Notes under the pieces: model-generated
Database searches by the model: none
Seen by the model: the letters and a program-made list of their open reading frames with translations, nothing else
Told to the model about the DNA's origin: nothing
Translations under genes and position numbers: made by a program
From: Tetrastigma voinierianum
Lineage: Eukaryota; Streptophyta; Magnoliopsida; Vitales; Vitaceae
Reading direction: 5' to 3'
NCBI GenBank assembly: GCA_016808115.1
Contig: JAEQBH010005293.1
Coordinates: forward strand, 62,001 to 126,000
DNA: 64,000 nucleotides
Shown here: positions 45,960-57,410 of the stretch, one piece after another
Layout: each line of letters begins with the position of its first letter
Position numbering within the stretch: the stretch's first letter is position 1

Positions 45960-46051
45960 TAATGGCAACCAAGCATGTTCCAACTTAGAGTACATACATA
46001 TCAAGTGATTCAAAGTATTAAACAGTTGATATTTTTGGTAATTACAGCACT

Positions 46052-47150
46052 ATGTCAGGAAGAGGACGTAGAGGTCGTCCTAGGAGAGTAGTTCCAGTTG
46101 TCTCGAAGGCCCCGATACCGCGAGGGACGAAAGCACGCACAGGTTCCACCACCGCATCTATGAATCAACCTCCGCCAAAGAAGGCCGCCGGGATCCATCC
46201 GTGCACCTGTAAGGAAGCCTGCGCCGTGAATGTTTACGGCAGAGCAAGTGGCACAGATTGCACAGATAGTAGCCATAGTGACACGTCAGCAGTCGCAACC
46301 TCCACCGCCACCTAGAGAGGCCACATGGAAGAACCTGGAGGTCAATAGAGAGAGTACAAAACTAGGCCAAGCCATATGACTCGCAAAGGGTGATCCGTAC
46401 AGCCTGGTTGTGGTTAGACCGAGTAAACAAGATTTATGGAGTTATGGGCTGCACGGATGAGCAAAGGGTCATGTTTTCCAGTTTTTTGATGGAAGACAGG
46501 GCTAAAGATTGGTGGGATGCCGTAGAAAGAAGGTATCCTGATGGAATAGCATGGGACCAATTCCAACAAGAATTCACCGAATCGATTCTTTCCTCGTAGT
46601 CATAAGGATTCAAAAATTGAGAGTTCTTCAAGTTAAAACAAAAGAACATGCCGGGCTCGAAAAGTATGAGAAGAAGAAATTTCTGAACTAGTTAGGATTG
46701 GTTCCATACATTCAAGGCAGATGAAGTCCCAAATGCAAGAGGTTTTATCAGACATCGTGAGTGCATTTATCGCGGGTCCTGCACAGATTGGGGGATTTAG
46801 CTCAGGCCGCCTGAGTTGAGCAAAGCACTACAAATGCATGTATCAGCAGAAAGTGTGAAAGTAAGAGGTGAGGAGTGCACTGTGCATCGCTCCAACAAAG
46901 TCATGGATAAAGATAAAGAAAAAAAAAAAAAAAGCAAGATAGTAGGTTATGAGGCCGAGGTAAGTCGAGGAGCTATCTTCACCGCAATGACACCTGTGAG
47001 TATTCTCCCGCTTTGTCATATGTGTCGGTTTACACCATGGGGAGTGCAAGAGATTCAAAGACGAGAGTTTCCCACTGCGGGCCAAGAAGGCCATTTTATT
47101 AAGGAGGCCCTCACTGACAAAGGGAGACATCGTTGGCCGCCTTAGCCACC
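46052..47150 (+). pseudogene. Family 4 gag
   Basis: Begins MSGRGRRGRPRRVVPV at 46052, a basic N-terminus typical of plant gypsy gag. The capsid-like domain is read at 46390-46599 with AWLWLDRVNKIYGVMGCTDE and MEDRAKDWWDAVERR, ending at a stop before the domain is finished. At about 47060-47110 the zinc-knuckle region reads AGQEGHFIKEA, where CxxCGxxGHxxxxC is expected: histidine and glycines remain, flanking cysteines are lost. At least three frameshifts separate these pieces. Gag would form the particle and package RNA. Confidence 0.87.
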
Positions 47151-47302
47151 CCGGGCACGCAGATGAGCACACAAAAGTCGACTGGGAGAGGCTTCCTGTG
47201 CAAAGAGGGGCCAACACAACCGCAGAGGTAGAGGCGGCCGTGGAAGAGTAGAGGCAGCCCTGTGGATACGCACAGCCCCGCACTTCCCAGCCGTAGTATG
47301 CC

Positions 47303-47637
47303 GTGGATTCTCATGAAGATGCAGATGCAGCTCCAGATGTGGTCACTGGTATTATTTCTATTCTTGAGCATGATGCATATACCTTAGTAGACCCAGGAGC
47401 TACGCATTCATTTGCATCCAAGCCATTCTTAGATCGTGTCCAGATAGAGACCCAACCATTAGAGGGTCGTATGAGAGTTTCCCTTCCAGCTGGAGATCCA
47501 TTACTCGCAGACAGAGTAGTCAGAGATAGTAGAGTTCTGATTGAGGGACAGGAGTTCCCAGCCGGATCTCTGCGGGCTTGGGAGTATGAGGGACTTCGAT
47601 GTGGTTCTCAGACGATTGGCTATCTCGCCATGTAGCC
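47303..47637 (+). pseudogene. Family 4 aspartic protease
   Basis: Open for 110 codons. The active-site box is VDPGATHSFAS at about residues 31-41 (D-x-G-A type), followed by the LPAGDPLLADRVVRDSRVLI segment expected for a gypsy retropepsin. The frame ends before the ILGMDWL motif, so the domain is truncated. In an active element it would cleave the Gag-Pol polyprotein. Confidence 0.87.
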
Positions 47638-47849
47638 ACAATAGATTGTTATAAAAGGAAGTAGCTCGGGAATAAAGCCAGTGAAATTGAAGTAAAGTTC
47701 AGAGGATTACGATGCAGTTATCTTTCATGTATGATCTCCGCCATGACAAAGCACGTAAAAATGTCATGCAAAGGTCAGTTATTATCTAGCCATGCGGGCG
47801 GAGATGTGAATGAAAGTGGACTATATCGATGAGATTCCACTGCTAGAGA

Positions 47850-48440
47850 GTTCCCAGATGTGTTCCCGGATGATATTGCAGGTTTACCTCCAGAAAGAGA
47901 GGTGGAGTTCACCATTGATTTGATTCCAGTGGATCGAGCTCCATTTCCATTCCTCCTTATAGATGGCTCCCAGTTGGGCGGAGCTAAAGCTCAATAGAAG
48001 AATCAGCTGGTGCAAGTGGATTTATTAATCGAGCATATCCCCATGGGGAGCCTCCAGCTTTAGTGAAAAAGAAAGATGGGAGTTTGCGGTTATGTATAGA
48101 TTACAAAAGTAAATTAATAGAGCACATCCGCAATCAATATCCACTCCTAGAATTGAAGAGTTATTTGATCAACTCCGCGATCTCGAGATACCCAAGATAG
48201 ACCGAGGCTCCGGGTATCATCGGCTGAGAGTTCAGAGAGTGATGTACCTAAGACAAAGATTCAGACACGCTACGCATTATGAGTTTTGGTGATGCCATTT
48301 GTCGACTAATGCCCCAAGAAAGATTTATGGATTTGATGAACCTAGTATTCCAAAATCAGATTCGATAGTTCGTCATAATTTTTACTGATGATATCTTAGT
48401 GTATTCAGTAGTTCGTAGGAACATCTGAGAGTACCCCAGG
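47850..48440 (+). pseudogene. Family 4 reverse transcriptase
   Basis: Starts with VFPDDIAGLPPEREVEFTID, the standard linker into RT. LVKKKDGSLRLCIDYKS follows in a shifted frame. The catalytic box at about 48370-48410 reads FVIIFTDDILVYS, with both aspartates present. Several stops and indels between these segments make it inactive. Confidence 0.87.
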
Positions 48441-48699
48441 ATTGTAGGACAGCGCATCTCTAAGGGGGAGACAATATATGCCAAGTTGAGCAAGTGTCGG
48501 CTTTGGCTCGACAAGGTGGCATTCCTGGTCATGTAATTTCAAGCAGAGGGGGTGAGCGGGATCCCCGTAAAATAAGCAGCCGTAACTGAAACCACCAAAG
48601 AATGTGTCAGTCTAAGCCTTGTTTAGCAGGTATTACAGAAGTTTGTCTGAGGGTTCTCCAGATAGTGTACCCCCACCTACCAAGCCGACAAGAAAGATG

Positions 48700-49130
48700 T
48701 TAAGTATGACTGGGTAGAAGCCTCACAAAAAGTTTTGAGGACAGATAGATTGACTTCAGCTCCAGTTCTAGCTTTACCCAATGGAAGAGATGGATTTGTG
48801 GTTTACAGTAATGCTTCCTGGCAAGGCCTTGGTTATTTTTTTGATGCAGAATGATAGGGTGATTGCATATGCCTCTAGACAGCTAAAGAAGCATGAGGAG
48901 AATAATTCCCACACACGACTCTAGAGTCATAGCAAATGTGGTTTGCAATCGAAAATACGACATTATTTATATGGTGTTCCTTGTAGGATCTCTTTACAGA
49001 TCATAAAGTCTTCAATATATTTTCACCCAAAAGAGTTAAACCTCGAGTATAAAAAGAAGATGGCTTGAGTTGATTACACTACGACCGTACCTACCGAGTA
49101 CCATCCAGAAAGCTAATGTCGTAGCAGATG
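48700..49130 (+). pseudogene. Family 4 RNase H
   Basis: LPNGRDGFVVYSNASWQGLG is the first catalytic motif with the aspartate of YSDAS changed to asparagine. ASRQLKKHEE follows after a shift. The end of the domain is seen as EYHPEKANVVADA near 49100. The domain is decayed throughout. Confidence 0.82.
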
Positions 49131-49419
49131 CCTCGGGAGTAGCGACTGCAGAGTTCTTTGTCTCACATGAGATCAGGTTATCTTCCACTATTGGTAGATC
49201 TGAGAGCTTTACGGGTGATATTAGAGGTTGAGGGATTCGAGCCTTGTTAGCCACATTTCATGTTAGACCGCTCCTAGTGGACTGTGAGATTCTGCAGGCG
49301 CCTGTGGATCCACATGATTAAGCTTTAGTTAAGAGAGAGAAAAAGGGAAAAGAAAGCAGAAGTTTCAAATCATGGATGATGGCATGATAGTGAAAGGTCG
49401 TAGAATGCCGTAGTATGGC

Positions 49420-50743
49420 GAACTGAAGAAAGACATCATGGAAGAAGCACATCTGATTCACAGAGGTTATGCATCCAGTAGTACCAAGATGTATAGAACT
49501 TTGAAAGAACATCAAAGGAATTCGACAAGCAGTAGATAGCGAAGCCAAGTTTCCAATGTGCCTAACTTGTCACAGTGAAGGCAGAGCATCGCAGGCCCAT
49601 GGAAGATACAAGCATTCTTGGTCTCAAAGGTGGAAATGGGAAAAGATTACTATGGATTTTGGTGATGTGCTCCACTGCTCCAAAGGCATCATGATGCAAT
49701 ATGGGTGATAGTTGATCGTCTGACGAAGTCTGCTCATTTCCTACCAGTTAATGTTGAAGATTCTTTAGAAAAGTTAGCCAAATTGTATGTGGATGAGATA
49801 GTAAGACTTCACGGGGTTCCGCTGATAGTGTCGATCGAGACCTGCGTTCATCTAGGTTTCGCCTAGTTTACAAGGCCATAGGTACTCGCTCTTTACATTT
49901 TAGCACACAAAGATTTCATCCCTATACTGACAATGTGAGAGGAACATTCGACGTTAGAGGATATACCAAGAGCTTGTGTGATGGAATCTGAAGGAAGTTG
50001 GGACACTCACTTGGCATTAATGTGAGCTCGCTTGGCAACAATAGCTATCAATCCAAGATAGATATGGCTCCATTCGAGAAGCTTGTATGAGAAATGTAGG
50101 ACTCAAACAGGCTGGACGAGGTTGGTGAGAGAAGACTAGTAGGCCCCGGGACCAGGGGTACAAGATCACTTCAGAAAGTGAAAGCTGTTCGTGATAACTT
50201 AAAGATAGCAAGAGATAGACAGACAAGCTATGCGGACAACCGTCGAGTGACTGGGTAGCCAAATAGGTGATGCGCTCAAGATTTCACCGAAAGGTGTGTC
50301 GAGATTCGGGAAATGCAGGTGCTTAGTCCAAGGTATATTGACCTTATGAGATCGTGAGCAAAGTGGGGCCAGAGCTTACATTGAAGTTACCCCCGCAGTT
50401 GTCAAGGATCAGCATACTTCCATGTAATGCAATAAGCCGAGGAAATATATCCCTGATCCTCTCACATGTATCAGAGAGCAACCAAGGCGCTTAAAGGAGA
50501 ATTCTACTATGAGGAGATACTCCGTGTGCATCAGACCCAAGGAATGTGCTGAGGCTAAAAGTGATTCCATTACAAAGTCTTATGGAAGAATCATGAGAGG
50601 GAGGCAAACACAGGGGGAGCTGCAGGCCCAGATGCGCCACGCACTTCACTTATTCCCTCTGACGAGGTATGTTTCCTCTTTCCTTTCTTTCGAGTTTAGT
50701 TTCTATTTCGGAGGACGAAATGTTCCTAAGGAGGGAGGATTTA
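49420..50743 (+). pseudogene. Family 4 integrase and tail
   Basis: The zinc-binding region (AHLIHRGYASSSTKMYRTL) is at about 49445-49510. The core start VIVDRLTKSAHFLPVNVED is at about 49708, followed by LYVDEIVRLHGVPL. A degraded C-terminal domain with chromodomain-like tail runs to 50740. Frames change repeatedly. The region encodes cDNA insertion in live relatives. Confidence 0.85.
50729..50743 (+). promoter_or_regulatory. Family 4 polypurine tract
   Basis: AAGGAGGGAGGATTTA directly precedes the LTR start TGTACACC. The same tract appears, reversed, at 63697-63712. It primes plus-strand DNA synthesis in gypsy elements. Confidence 0.85.
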
Positions 50744-53700
50744 TGTACACCTCTCGTCCCGAGAGAGAAAGTCTACATGCAAAGATACGACAATCGTAGG
50801 GGTGTATAAGAGTACCAAGTGTCACAATCAAATATTTTGGAGACTAAAATATGAAATGAAAGTTTATTAACCCGACTCAGGGTATTAAAACCAAGGGTGA
50901 AATGGTCATTAGCAAAAGAATATGAAAAATCAAAATTTAAGTGTAGAGATGGGCCAGTAGTGGAAATTGAATAAGTTACAATTAAAAATATTTAAAAGAT
51001 AGGTTAATTGCAATTAATGGAAAGTTAATTTAATAAAAGTAAGAAAACAAAAGCGAAACTCATCGTCCCAAAGCTGTGGTTCACGGTTTTGAAGAGGAGA
51101 AGAGAGAGCCAAGAGGAGGAAGAGAAGGAAGAAGAAGGAGGAGAAGGAATCAAAGATCAAGGTATGGGAATTCTTATTTTGCCTTGATATGGATTTCTAG
51201 GCTTGGGTATGGGAGATTAGTTCTCCTTTTGATCTAGGTTTTTGTGCAAAGAGCACATGAAGCTCCGAATGGTTAGTTATGTGAGTAAACCCCACTGATG
51301 TAAAAGAAACTTGGAATCATCAAATTACATGATGTTTAAAAACAATTGGTGGATTCAGGTAGTGTTCTTGGATTTTCACCTAAGGTTTTGGTTTTGAGTT
51401 TCCAAAACACCAATTCATGATGTGGAGTTGTTTTTAGATAAATTCAAGTCAAGTTTTTGAGGTATTATGAATTATAGAAGCTAAGGAGGAATTGCATCAA
51501 AAGTGGGAGAAATAACAAAATCTGGGCATTCGGGTAAGTCCCACCGGGTACAATAGGAAGTCCTACCGTAGAACTTTGCTTCGGTCATGGTCAAGTCCTA
51601 CCGTAGAAGTTAAGTCCTACCGGTAGAACTTGACTCTGGCTTTCCTGTTTCCTGACCAGCTGTGATTTCGCCATAACTTCCTCATTTTTAACATCCGATT
51701 TGAGTGATTCAAGTGGCTACGTAAAATAGACTTCAAGGAGAACAAAACTTAAGAAGTAGGAACCGCCAAATTCTGATCCTAGTGGCCTGGGCAATTCACT
51801 TCAAAGTGGGACCATGTGCAAGAAATTCCTGCATCAGCTTTGGACATAGGAGTAGTCCGGGCTGTTTCAACGTGAATTTGAGTTTTGGTGTCTGAATTGG
51901 GTAATTCCAGTTGGAATAGAACCCTTAGCACCTTAAATTTAAAAGAGTATGAAGAGTGTGACTAAGCCTAGGAAGTACGTTAAGTTATGCGATTAATTTG
52001 TCGTCGTATTCGCTGAGTGTAAAGTTAAAAGTAAAGGCTGGATAAGTGCGGAACGGTGCCTGCTACAAGCAAAGAGGGCGAGCTGCTCTAAACTCATTTT
52101 CCAAATACTGTTAGATTATTATTATTATTACAAACTGTTTAAGACCGGTATTTATGGTTTTGAATGCAAACCATTTTCAAGCATGCTAATGAGATGAGCA
52201 AGCAAATGGTTTTGAGTTAAACCATTTTTGAAAAACAAGTATTGGTTTTAAATTGTAAAACCATACTAAGCAAGTTAGCAAGTAAGTAAATGGTTTTTGA
52301 AAAGTTATTAAACCAGTTTGAAGAAAGCAAGCAACTACAAATGGTTTTAAATAATTAAACCATTTTTCAAGCAAGCAGAAGGTAAGCAAATGGTTTCAAA
52401 GTAAACCATTTTACAAAGAGCAAGCAAGCAAGCAATGAAAGGTTAGAAACAAGGCCTTCCCTAGTTTAAGAAAAAGCAACCGGTCAGAGGTATCGCTGTG
52501 ACGCAGCACGGTGGTGTTAGGATTTCATACATGACATTGTAGTTTTGCCTGGTCGCAAACTTGTGGACATACATCATGCATTTAAAGAGACCGCAGACGA
52601 CAGATATAAGGTTATGAGCTCTAACTAAGTATGGTGATGGCAACACGAAGTTCAATTCCACTATATTCACCGGAAATGAAAAAGGTGACGCGACAAAGGT
52701 CCTTCCACCAAGACGTGGAGCATAGTTCCCGGTTCACTAGGAATGAAGGCTAAAAAATAAACATCGTACGCTTTATAAAGACGACACACCGCTTTGAAAA
52801 ATCAACTATTTGCCCCCTGCCGCCAAGGCTTCCGGAGAGTTTTAGTTAAACGGTTGAGCCTGTGCCTCGCTTAGGATTTCAAAACGACTGTGGTTGAGCC
52901 AAGCTCCGTGTCTTATTTCAAAGCAAACGGTTGATCCCAAAGTTCCATTTTTATGAAAAGTTTGAGGAACTTTAAAGTGTGTTTGTGAAAGGTTTTAAGA
53001 ACTTTTCTGCGATAGCAAGCAAGCAAGAAATTATGAGAAGTTTTATAAACTTCTAAGCAAGCAAGAAATAAGAGTTTTAAGTGCTTTTAAAGAAAGCAAA
53101 CAAAGCTCACAAGTATTAAAAGTTTTATAAACTTTTAAAAGGGAAGTAGCATAAAAAAGCAAGGGTAAGCAAAGAAAAGTTTTGGTAAACTTTTAAAGAA
53201 AGCAGTTGTACAAGCCTGAAAATATTCGTAAAAGAGAGTTTTTACATGGTTTTGAAATGTTTTCCTGAAAAGAAAACCGTTTATAAAAGACACTCACCGA
53301 GCCTGCTAGCTCATTAGTTTCCATTTTAAAACTATTTTCCGTGTACAGTACGCAAGAAGCCGGAGCACAATAGGATTTGTTCCGACACGCTTAAGTGATG
53401 TATTAATAATATTTTGTAAGAACATACTTTGAATATGTATAATGGGACATATGTATGTACATAGTTAGTCATGGAGAAATGTAAGCAGGTGCGGGTCGCT
53501 ATGTTCGATTTTGACATAGTAAATCGGATGTATACAGGATTTGGAATTAGACTATGTTCAGCCGTCATGCTGCCGAAGTTTTTCCGCTGCTAAGATTTTA
53601 CCAAATCCCCAAGTTATAAATTAAAAGAAAATTTTATACAAGGTAGAAGGAAGTAACACGGCCGGGCTTCACAGGAGTTTCTAATGCTGTAGATAACGGC

Positions 53701-53752
53701 CGGATTTCGTGGAGGCGGCACGCTCGCCGCAGATGGGGTGGTGGTCGTATAG
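50744..53752 (+). mobile_element. Family 4 gypsy 3' LTR (full length)
   Basis: About 3.0 kb, TGTACACCTCTCG to GGGGTGGTGGTCGTATA (decayed GTGTGTCA). It contains AAGTCCTACCG repeats (51530-51640), an array of AAATGGTTT/AAACCATTT inverted words with GCAAGCAAGC spacers (52150-52440), a second array of AAAAGTTTATAAACTTTT type (52980-53230), and the terminal part starting ACACTCACCGAGCC. Confidence 0.9.
52150..53230. repeat. Palindromic word arrays in family 4 LTR
   Basis: Alternating AAATGGTTT and AAACCATTT with GCAAG repeats, then AAAAGTTT and AAACTTTT with AAGCAAGCAAG. The equivalent region of the other family 4 LTR is 60960-61870 (reverse strand). It is absent from the 5' LTR of the same element. 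Confidence 0.8.
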
Positions 53753-54500
53753 CTCTGCACTCTGCAGAATGGAGGTTTGCAAAGTGAAAGAGCAAAAAGT
53801 AATGAGTATCGACATCATTCATCTAGGCATGAATTTGTTAATGTGGAAGAAAAGATAGTAAGTGTTGAATATTTAGTTCTACATCATTGAGTAATTATTA
53901 GCTAATTTTTTATTAAAATATTTGTTGTCTAATAATTATAGAAAAAAGAGATGGGCATCACGAAGACATTAGGACTAAGTGTTGTATGGAAAGTCAGTTT
54001 ATTCAAAAGGTGATAAGCCTGGGATGTGCAAGAAATCATCCAAGAAGTCATATTAAAATTGTAAGTAAATATGTTATTGTTAATTTAATAGCTAATTATA
54101 GATCTTTATAACTTCCTAATGTATGGTCTGCTTTTATCTACATATCGTGATGAATATACAATGAAGGTGAAAGATGAATCAATACAAGAATCTGACAAAA
54201 AGACAATATACTAGGAATGGCATTAGGAAATCTTAACATAGCGGTCGAGTGTGGGCAGCCGGAGGCATGGTTACGTTTCTACAACCTATTTCAATCTTCC
54301 GTAAAGAACAAAACAAAGCAATCTTACAACATTTGTTAGAAGAACAAAAAAAAATTGGAACTAACAACAAAGAGAAGAGATGCCGAGGAAAGAAAATCAT
54401 TACTTATTTAGCTACATCAACTTCATGAAGAAAATACAAAGTTGAGAGAAATTCCTAAAATTGCTGCAAGTGCTCAATATGTTTCAGACTCTTATTAATA
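53753..54500 (+). pseudogene. CACTA second-ORF remnant (Transposase_24-like)
   Basis: 54215-54330 reads ALGNLNIAVECGQPEAW in place of the ALGxPEHxGRVRGVG signature of plant Transposase_24-type proteins. A lysine-rich and glutamate-rich coiled-coil tail follows: EEQKK-like, KLELTTKRRDAEERKSLL and LHEENTKLREIPKIAASAQY. Stops interrupt it. These proteins accompany the main CACTA transposase, and this context supports the element assignment. The first 120 bases after the gypsy LTR may be the preceding exon. Confidence 0.75.
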
Positions 54501-54599
54501 CATAAGTATTTATTTCTTTTTATTTTTATAGTAATTTGCCTGAATTATATCATTTGAGTCTCACACTATTATTATACTTTGTTAACACCTAAAATATAC

Positions 54600-55150
54600 A
54601 ATGCCAAAGCTTCGACCGAAGCAAAGAAAAACTTATTTTGGGGAGTCTATTAAGGTATATCAGTTTCACATTCTTTTAATACTCATAAAATTAGATCTAT
54701 TTGTTAGAATCTTATAAAAAACTTTTAAATTCATTTTTCAAGTGTCCTAAGCAACCATCAAAAGTTGATGTGGCGTTATTATGTCATCATGTATATGAAG
54801 GAGATCATTGAAAATATATCATTTCAAATCATGAAAAGGTAGGTTATTATTGCATAATGGATTCATATAAGTAGTACTTTTTATGGTTTTAGATTTTTAT
54901 GTTGTGTTATTTAGTGGTCTTTTTCTGAGTAACTTATGTATATATGCAGTTTTGTGAGAAGAAAACTTATAAACAAGAAGAGATCGACATTATGCGTGGA
55001 GAATGGGTCGAGTACTTGCAAGGCTTCATTTGAAGAAATGTTATGGATGTTTGTTTATAAAACAAGATTGATATTCAGATGATGTTATTGATATTTCAAT
55101 CTCAATATTTTCGTATTTTTGAATGAAAGTATACGCTTGTATGACAGATT
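54600..55150 (+). pseudogene. CACTA-borne Ulp1-like cysteine protease C-terminus (plus copy)
   Basis: Reads CPKQPSKVD, then RYYVIMYMKEIIENISFQIM, then YKQEEIDIMRGEWVEYL. This matches the C48 (Ulp1/SENP) peptidase tail found in plant CACTA elements. At the catalytic cysteine the sibling copy reads VECGYYV, but here one base is deleted before the Cys codon and one inserted after it, so the frame passes over as DVWRYYV and the cysteine is lost. An intron with GT and AG-like ends lies at about 54842-54950. Confidence 0.82.
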
Positions 55151-55490
55151 TGATATTATAATAATGCTTTGAAAAAATGTGGTCTAAATGTTCATAATAG
55201 ACTACGTTTTCAATAAAAAGTAATCTTTGTATTAAATGTGGTATGTAGTTAAAAGTAAAAAAACGTGGTCTGCATAATAATGTATTTAGTTAAAAGTAAA
55301 AATGTAGTTAAAGTAATTTAACTACGCTTAAAAACGTAGTCTTTTGTTCATAATAAACGAGTTAAAGTCGAAAAACGTAGTCTAAATTGTGGACTTTAAC
55401 TACACTCACACTTTAACTACACTCACCTAGACTATTTGTTTAGAAAACGCAGTCTATATATAAAAGATCATTTTTGATACAATTCAATCA
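55150..55490 (+). mobile_element. CACTA right subterminal region (plus copy)
   Basis: Repeated AACGTAGTCT, GTAGTTAAAAGT and TTTAACTAC words, the same motif set as the left end at 40251. It breaks off after GTCTATATATAAAAGA, about 40 bases before the terminus that the inverted copy shows. It may be the right end of the element that starts at 40251. Confidence 0.75.
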
Positions 55491-56473
55491 AAATTGAACA
55501 GTATGATAACCTGAATGACCACACATTTATCTATGAATAATTACTACTTTATTAATGATCAGAATAATTATATATATGGTTTCTAGAATAATGGAAATAC
55601 GCTTTCTTTCTTAAATTATCTCTATTATCTCTTTTTTATCTTTCAACATCTTCTTTATCTTTCAACACGTTATCAACACGAGAGCTTGAACAATCTCAAA
55701 GTCAGAAAGCTCAAATCCAAGGAACTCAGACCTCATACAATATTACAAATATCATAAAACAAGAAAGGTAAAGATTTCACTCCCTCATAGTCCGATTTTT
55801 TTAATTTGTTTTTGGGACTTCCAATTTTAGTGTTTAAAGCCTGAAGCTTGAACTCGCTAGGAAAACTAGCCCGGCCTACGGGCTAGTGAAATATTCACAA
55901 TGATGCTTGAAGATGAAGAAGAATTATTTTCTTTTCTAAAATCGCCCAAGCTCACTCGAAATGTTCAAGACCTGGCAGTCAAGAAGAAAAGAAAAAAAAC
56001 AACAAAAAAATTGTTTTGTTATTTTGATTTTAAAGACCGCATCCTGCAGGATCGCGCTTAAAGCCTTAATATTCCTTCGCCATCATATCATGAAGGCCTC
56101 AAAGTAATATCTAACGGCCAAGGATCTAATGATCCTCTTGGACGAGTTTGAAAAAGTAACGATACGATCATCAAAAGACCGTGAATTCTTTCGGGCGTCC
56201 GTTATGATCGGGTTTCATTTAATTTAATTACAAGATTTCAAGTCAGAAGTGATCATAACTCAACCTGTTTCAAAATTAGTTCTCAATTGAAATTATGTGG
56301 AGAAAATATTACAGATGAGGACATGCTTGAGAAAACATACACCACTTTTCATGCCTCTAATGTGCCTCGCAGCAGCACATAGAGAGTGTCGCTTTTTTAC
56401 CAAATATTTTTGAAGTTAATTGCATGTCTCCTTATAGTTGAGCGCACAATGTAATCGTTATTGAAAAACCACC
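55491..56473 (+). mobile_element. Ty1/copia LTR and gag fragment
   Basis: 55670-55690 has TATCAACACGAGAGC, like the LTR end and primer region of plant copia elements. A gag reading follows: KDREFFRASVMIGF, then FKISSQLKLCGENITDEDML and EKTYTTFHASNV, the retrotransposon gag (UBN2-type) signature, then a shifted LKNHQ. It stops at 56473 against the CACTA end. Everything downstream (protease, integrase, RT) is missing. Confidence 0.85.
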
Positions 56474-56950
56474 AATATCGCCTCTACAACAATTTTTTAA
56501 TTAGACTACGTCTAAAAAACGTAGTCTTTTATATATAGACTATGTTTTCTAAACCGTAGCTTCCAGAGGAGTGAAGTTAAGTGTGAGTGTAGTTAAAAGT
56601 CCCATGTTTAGACTACGTTTTTAGACGTAGTTAAAAGTAAAAAAAAATGTAGTCTTTAAATATATTTAGACTATGTTTTTATCATAAAATGTAGTCTATA
56701 ATTGTACAAAAGACTACGTTATTTCGAATTTTAACTACGTCTATTATGAACAAAAGACTACGTTTTTAAACATAGTTAAACTACTTTTAACTACATTTTT
56801 TGACTTTTAACTACGTCTATTATGTACAAAAGACTACGTTTAAGACGTAGTTAAACTACTTTTAACTACGTTTTTTTTAACTTTTAACTACATCTACAAC
56901 TGAACAAAATATTACTTTTTTTTTTTTATTGAAAACGTAGTTCATTATGA
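56474..56950 (-). mobile_element. CACTA right end (inverted copy)
   Basis: Begins CCTCTACAACAATTTTTT, a decayed CACTA terminus, and continues with AGACTACGT/ACGTAGTCT subterminal repeats. It is the mirror of 55150-55490; shared runs include GTCTATATATAAAAGA and TTTTAACTACACTCACAC on the plus strand of the other copy. Confidence 0.8.
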
Positions 56951-57059
56951 ATATTTCTAGATTCACATTTTCAAAACCTATAATATCCAATCTCGTCATA
57001 CAAACATATACTTTCAATTCCAAAAATATCAAAATATTGAATTGAAATATCTAATACTT

Positions 57060-57410
57060 TCATACAAATATCCACATCGTTTATAAACAAACATCCATAA
57101 CATTTCTTCAAACGGTTCTCAAGGTGTACTCGACCTATTCTCCAAGATAATGTTACGATCTCTTCCTTGTTTATAAGTTTTCTCGCCTAAATTGTATATA
57201 CATAAGTTACTTAGAAAAAGAGCACTAAATAACACAACATAAAAATCTAAAACCATAAAAAGTACTACTTATATGAATCACGTACGCATTAATAACTCTA
57301 CCTTTCACTGCTGAAATGATATGATTTTCAATGATCTCCTTCATATACATGATGACATAATAGCCACATTCAACACCTGATGGTTGCTTAGGACACTTGA
57401 AAAATGAATT
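57060..57410 (-). pseudogene. CACTA-borne Ulp1-like cysteine protease C-terminus (minus copy)
   Basis: The minus-strand reading has KCPKQPSGVECGYYVIMYMK followed by EIIENHIISAVK, then an intron, then a terminal exon. The catalytic cysteine of the C48 family is present in the ECGYYV box. Upstream histidine and aspartate motifs are not seen. The gene is the better preserved of the two copies but is still partial. Confidence 0.82.

Noticed and set aside
46052..50743. A potentially active family 4 retrotransposon
   Set aside because: Both LTRs are present, but gag and pol have many stops, the zinc knuckle has lost cysteines and the RNase H motif has lost an aspartate.
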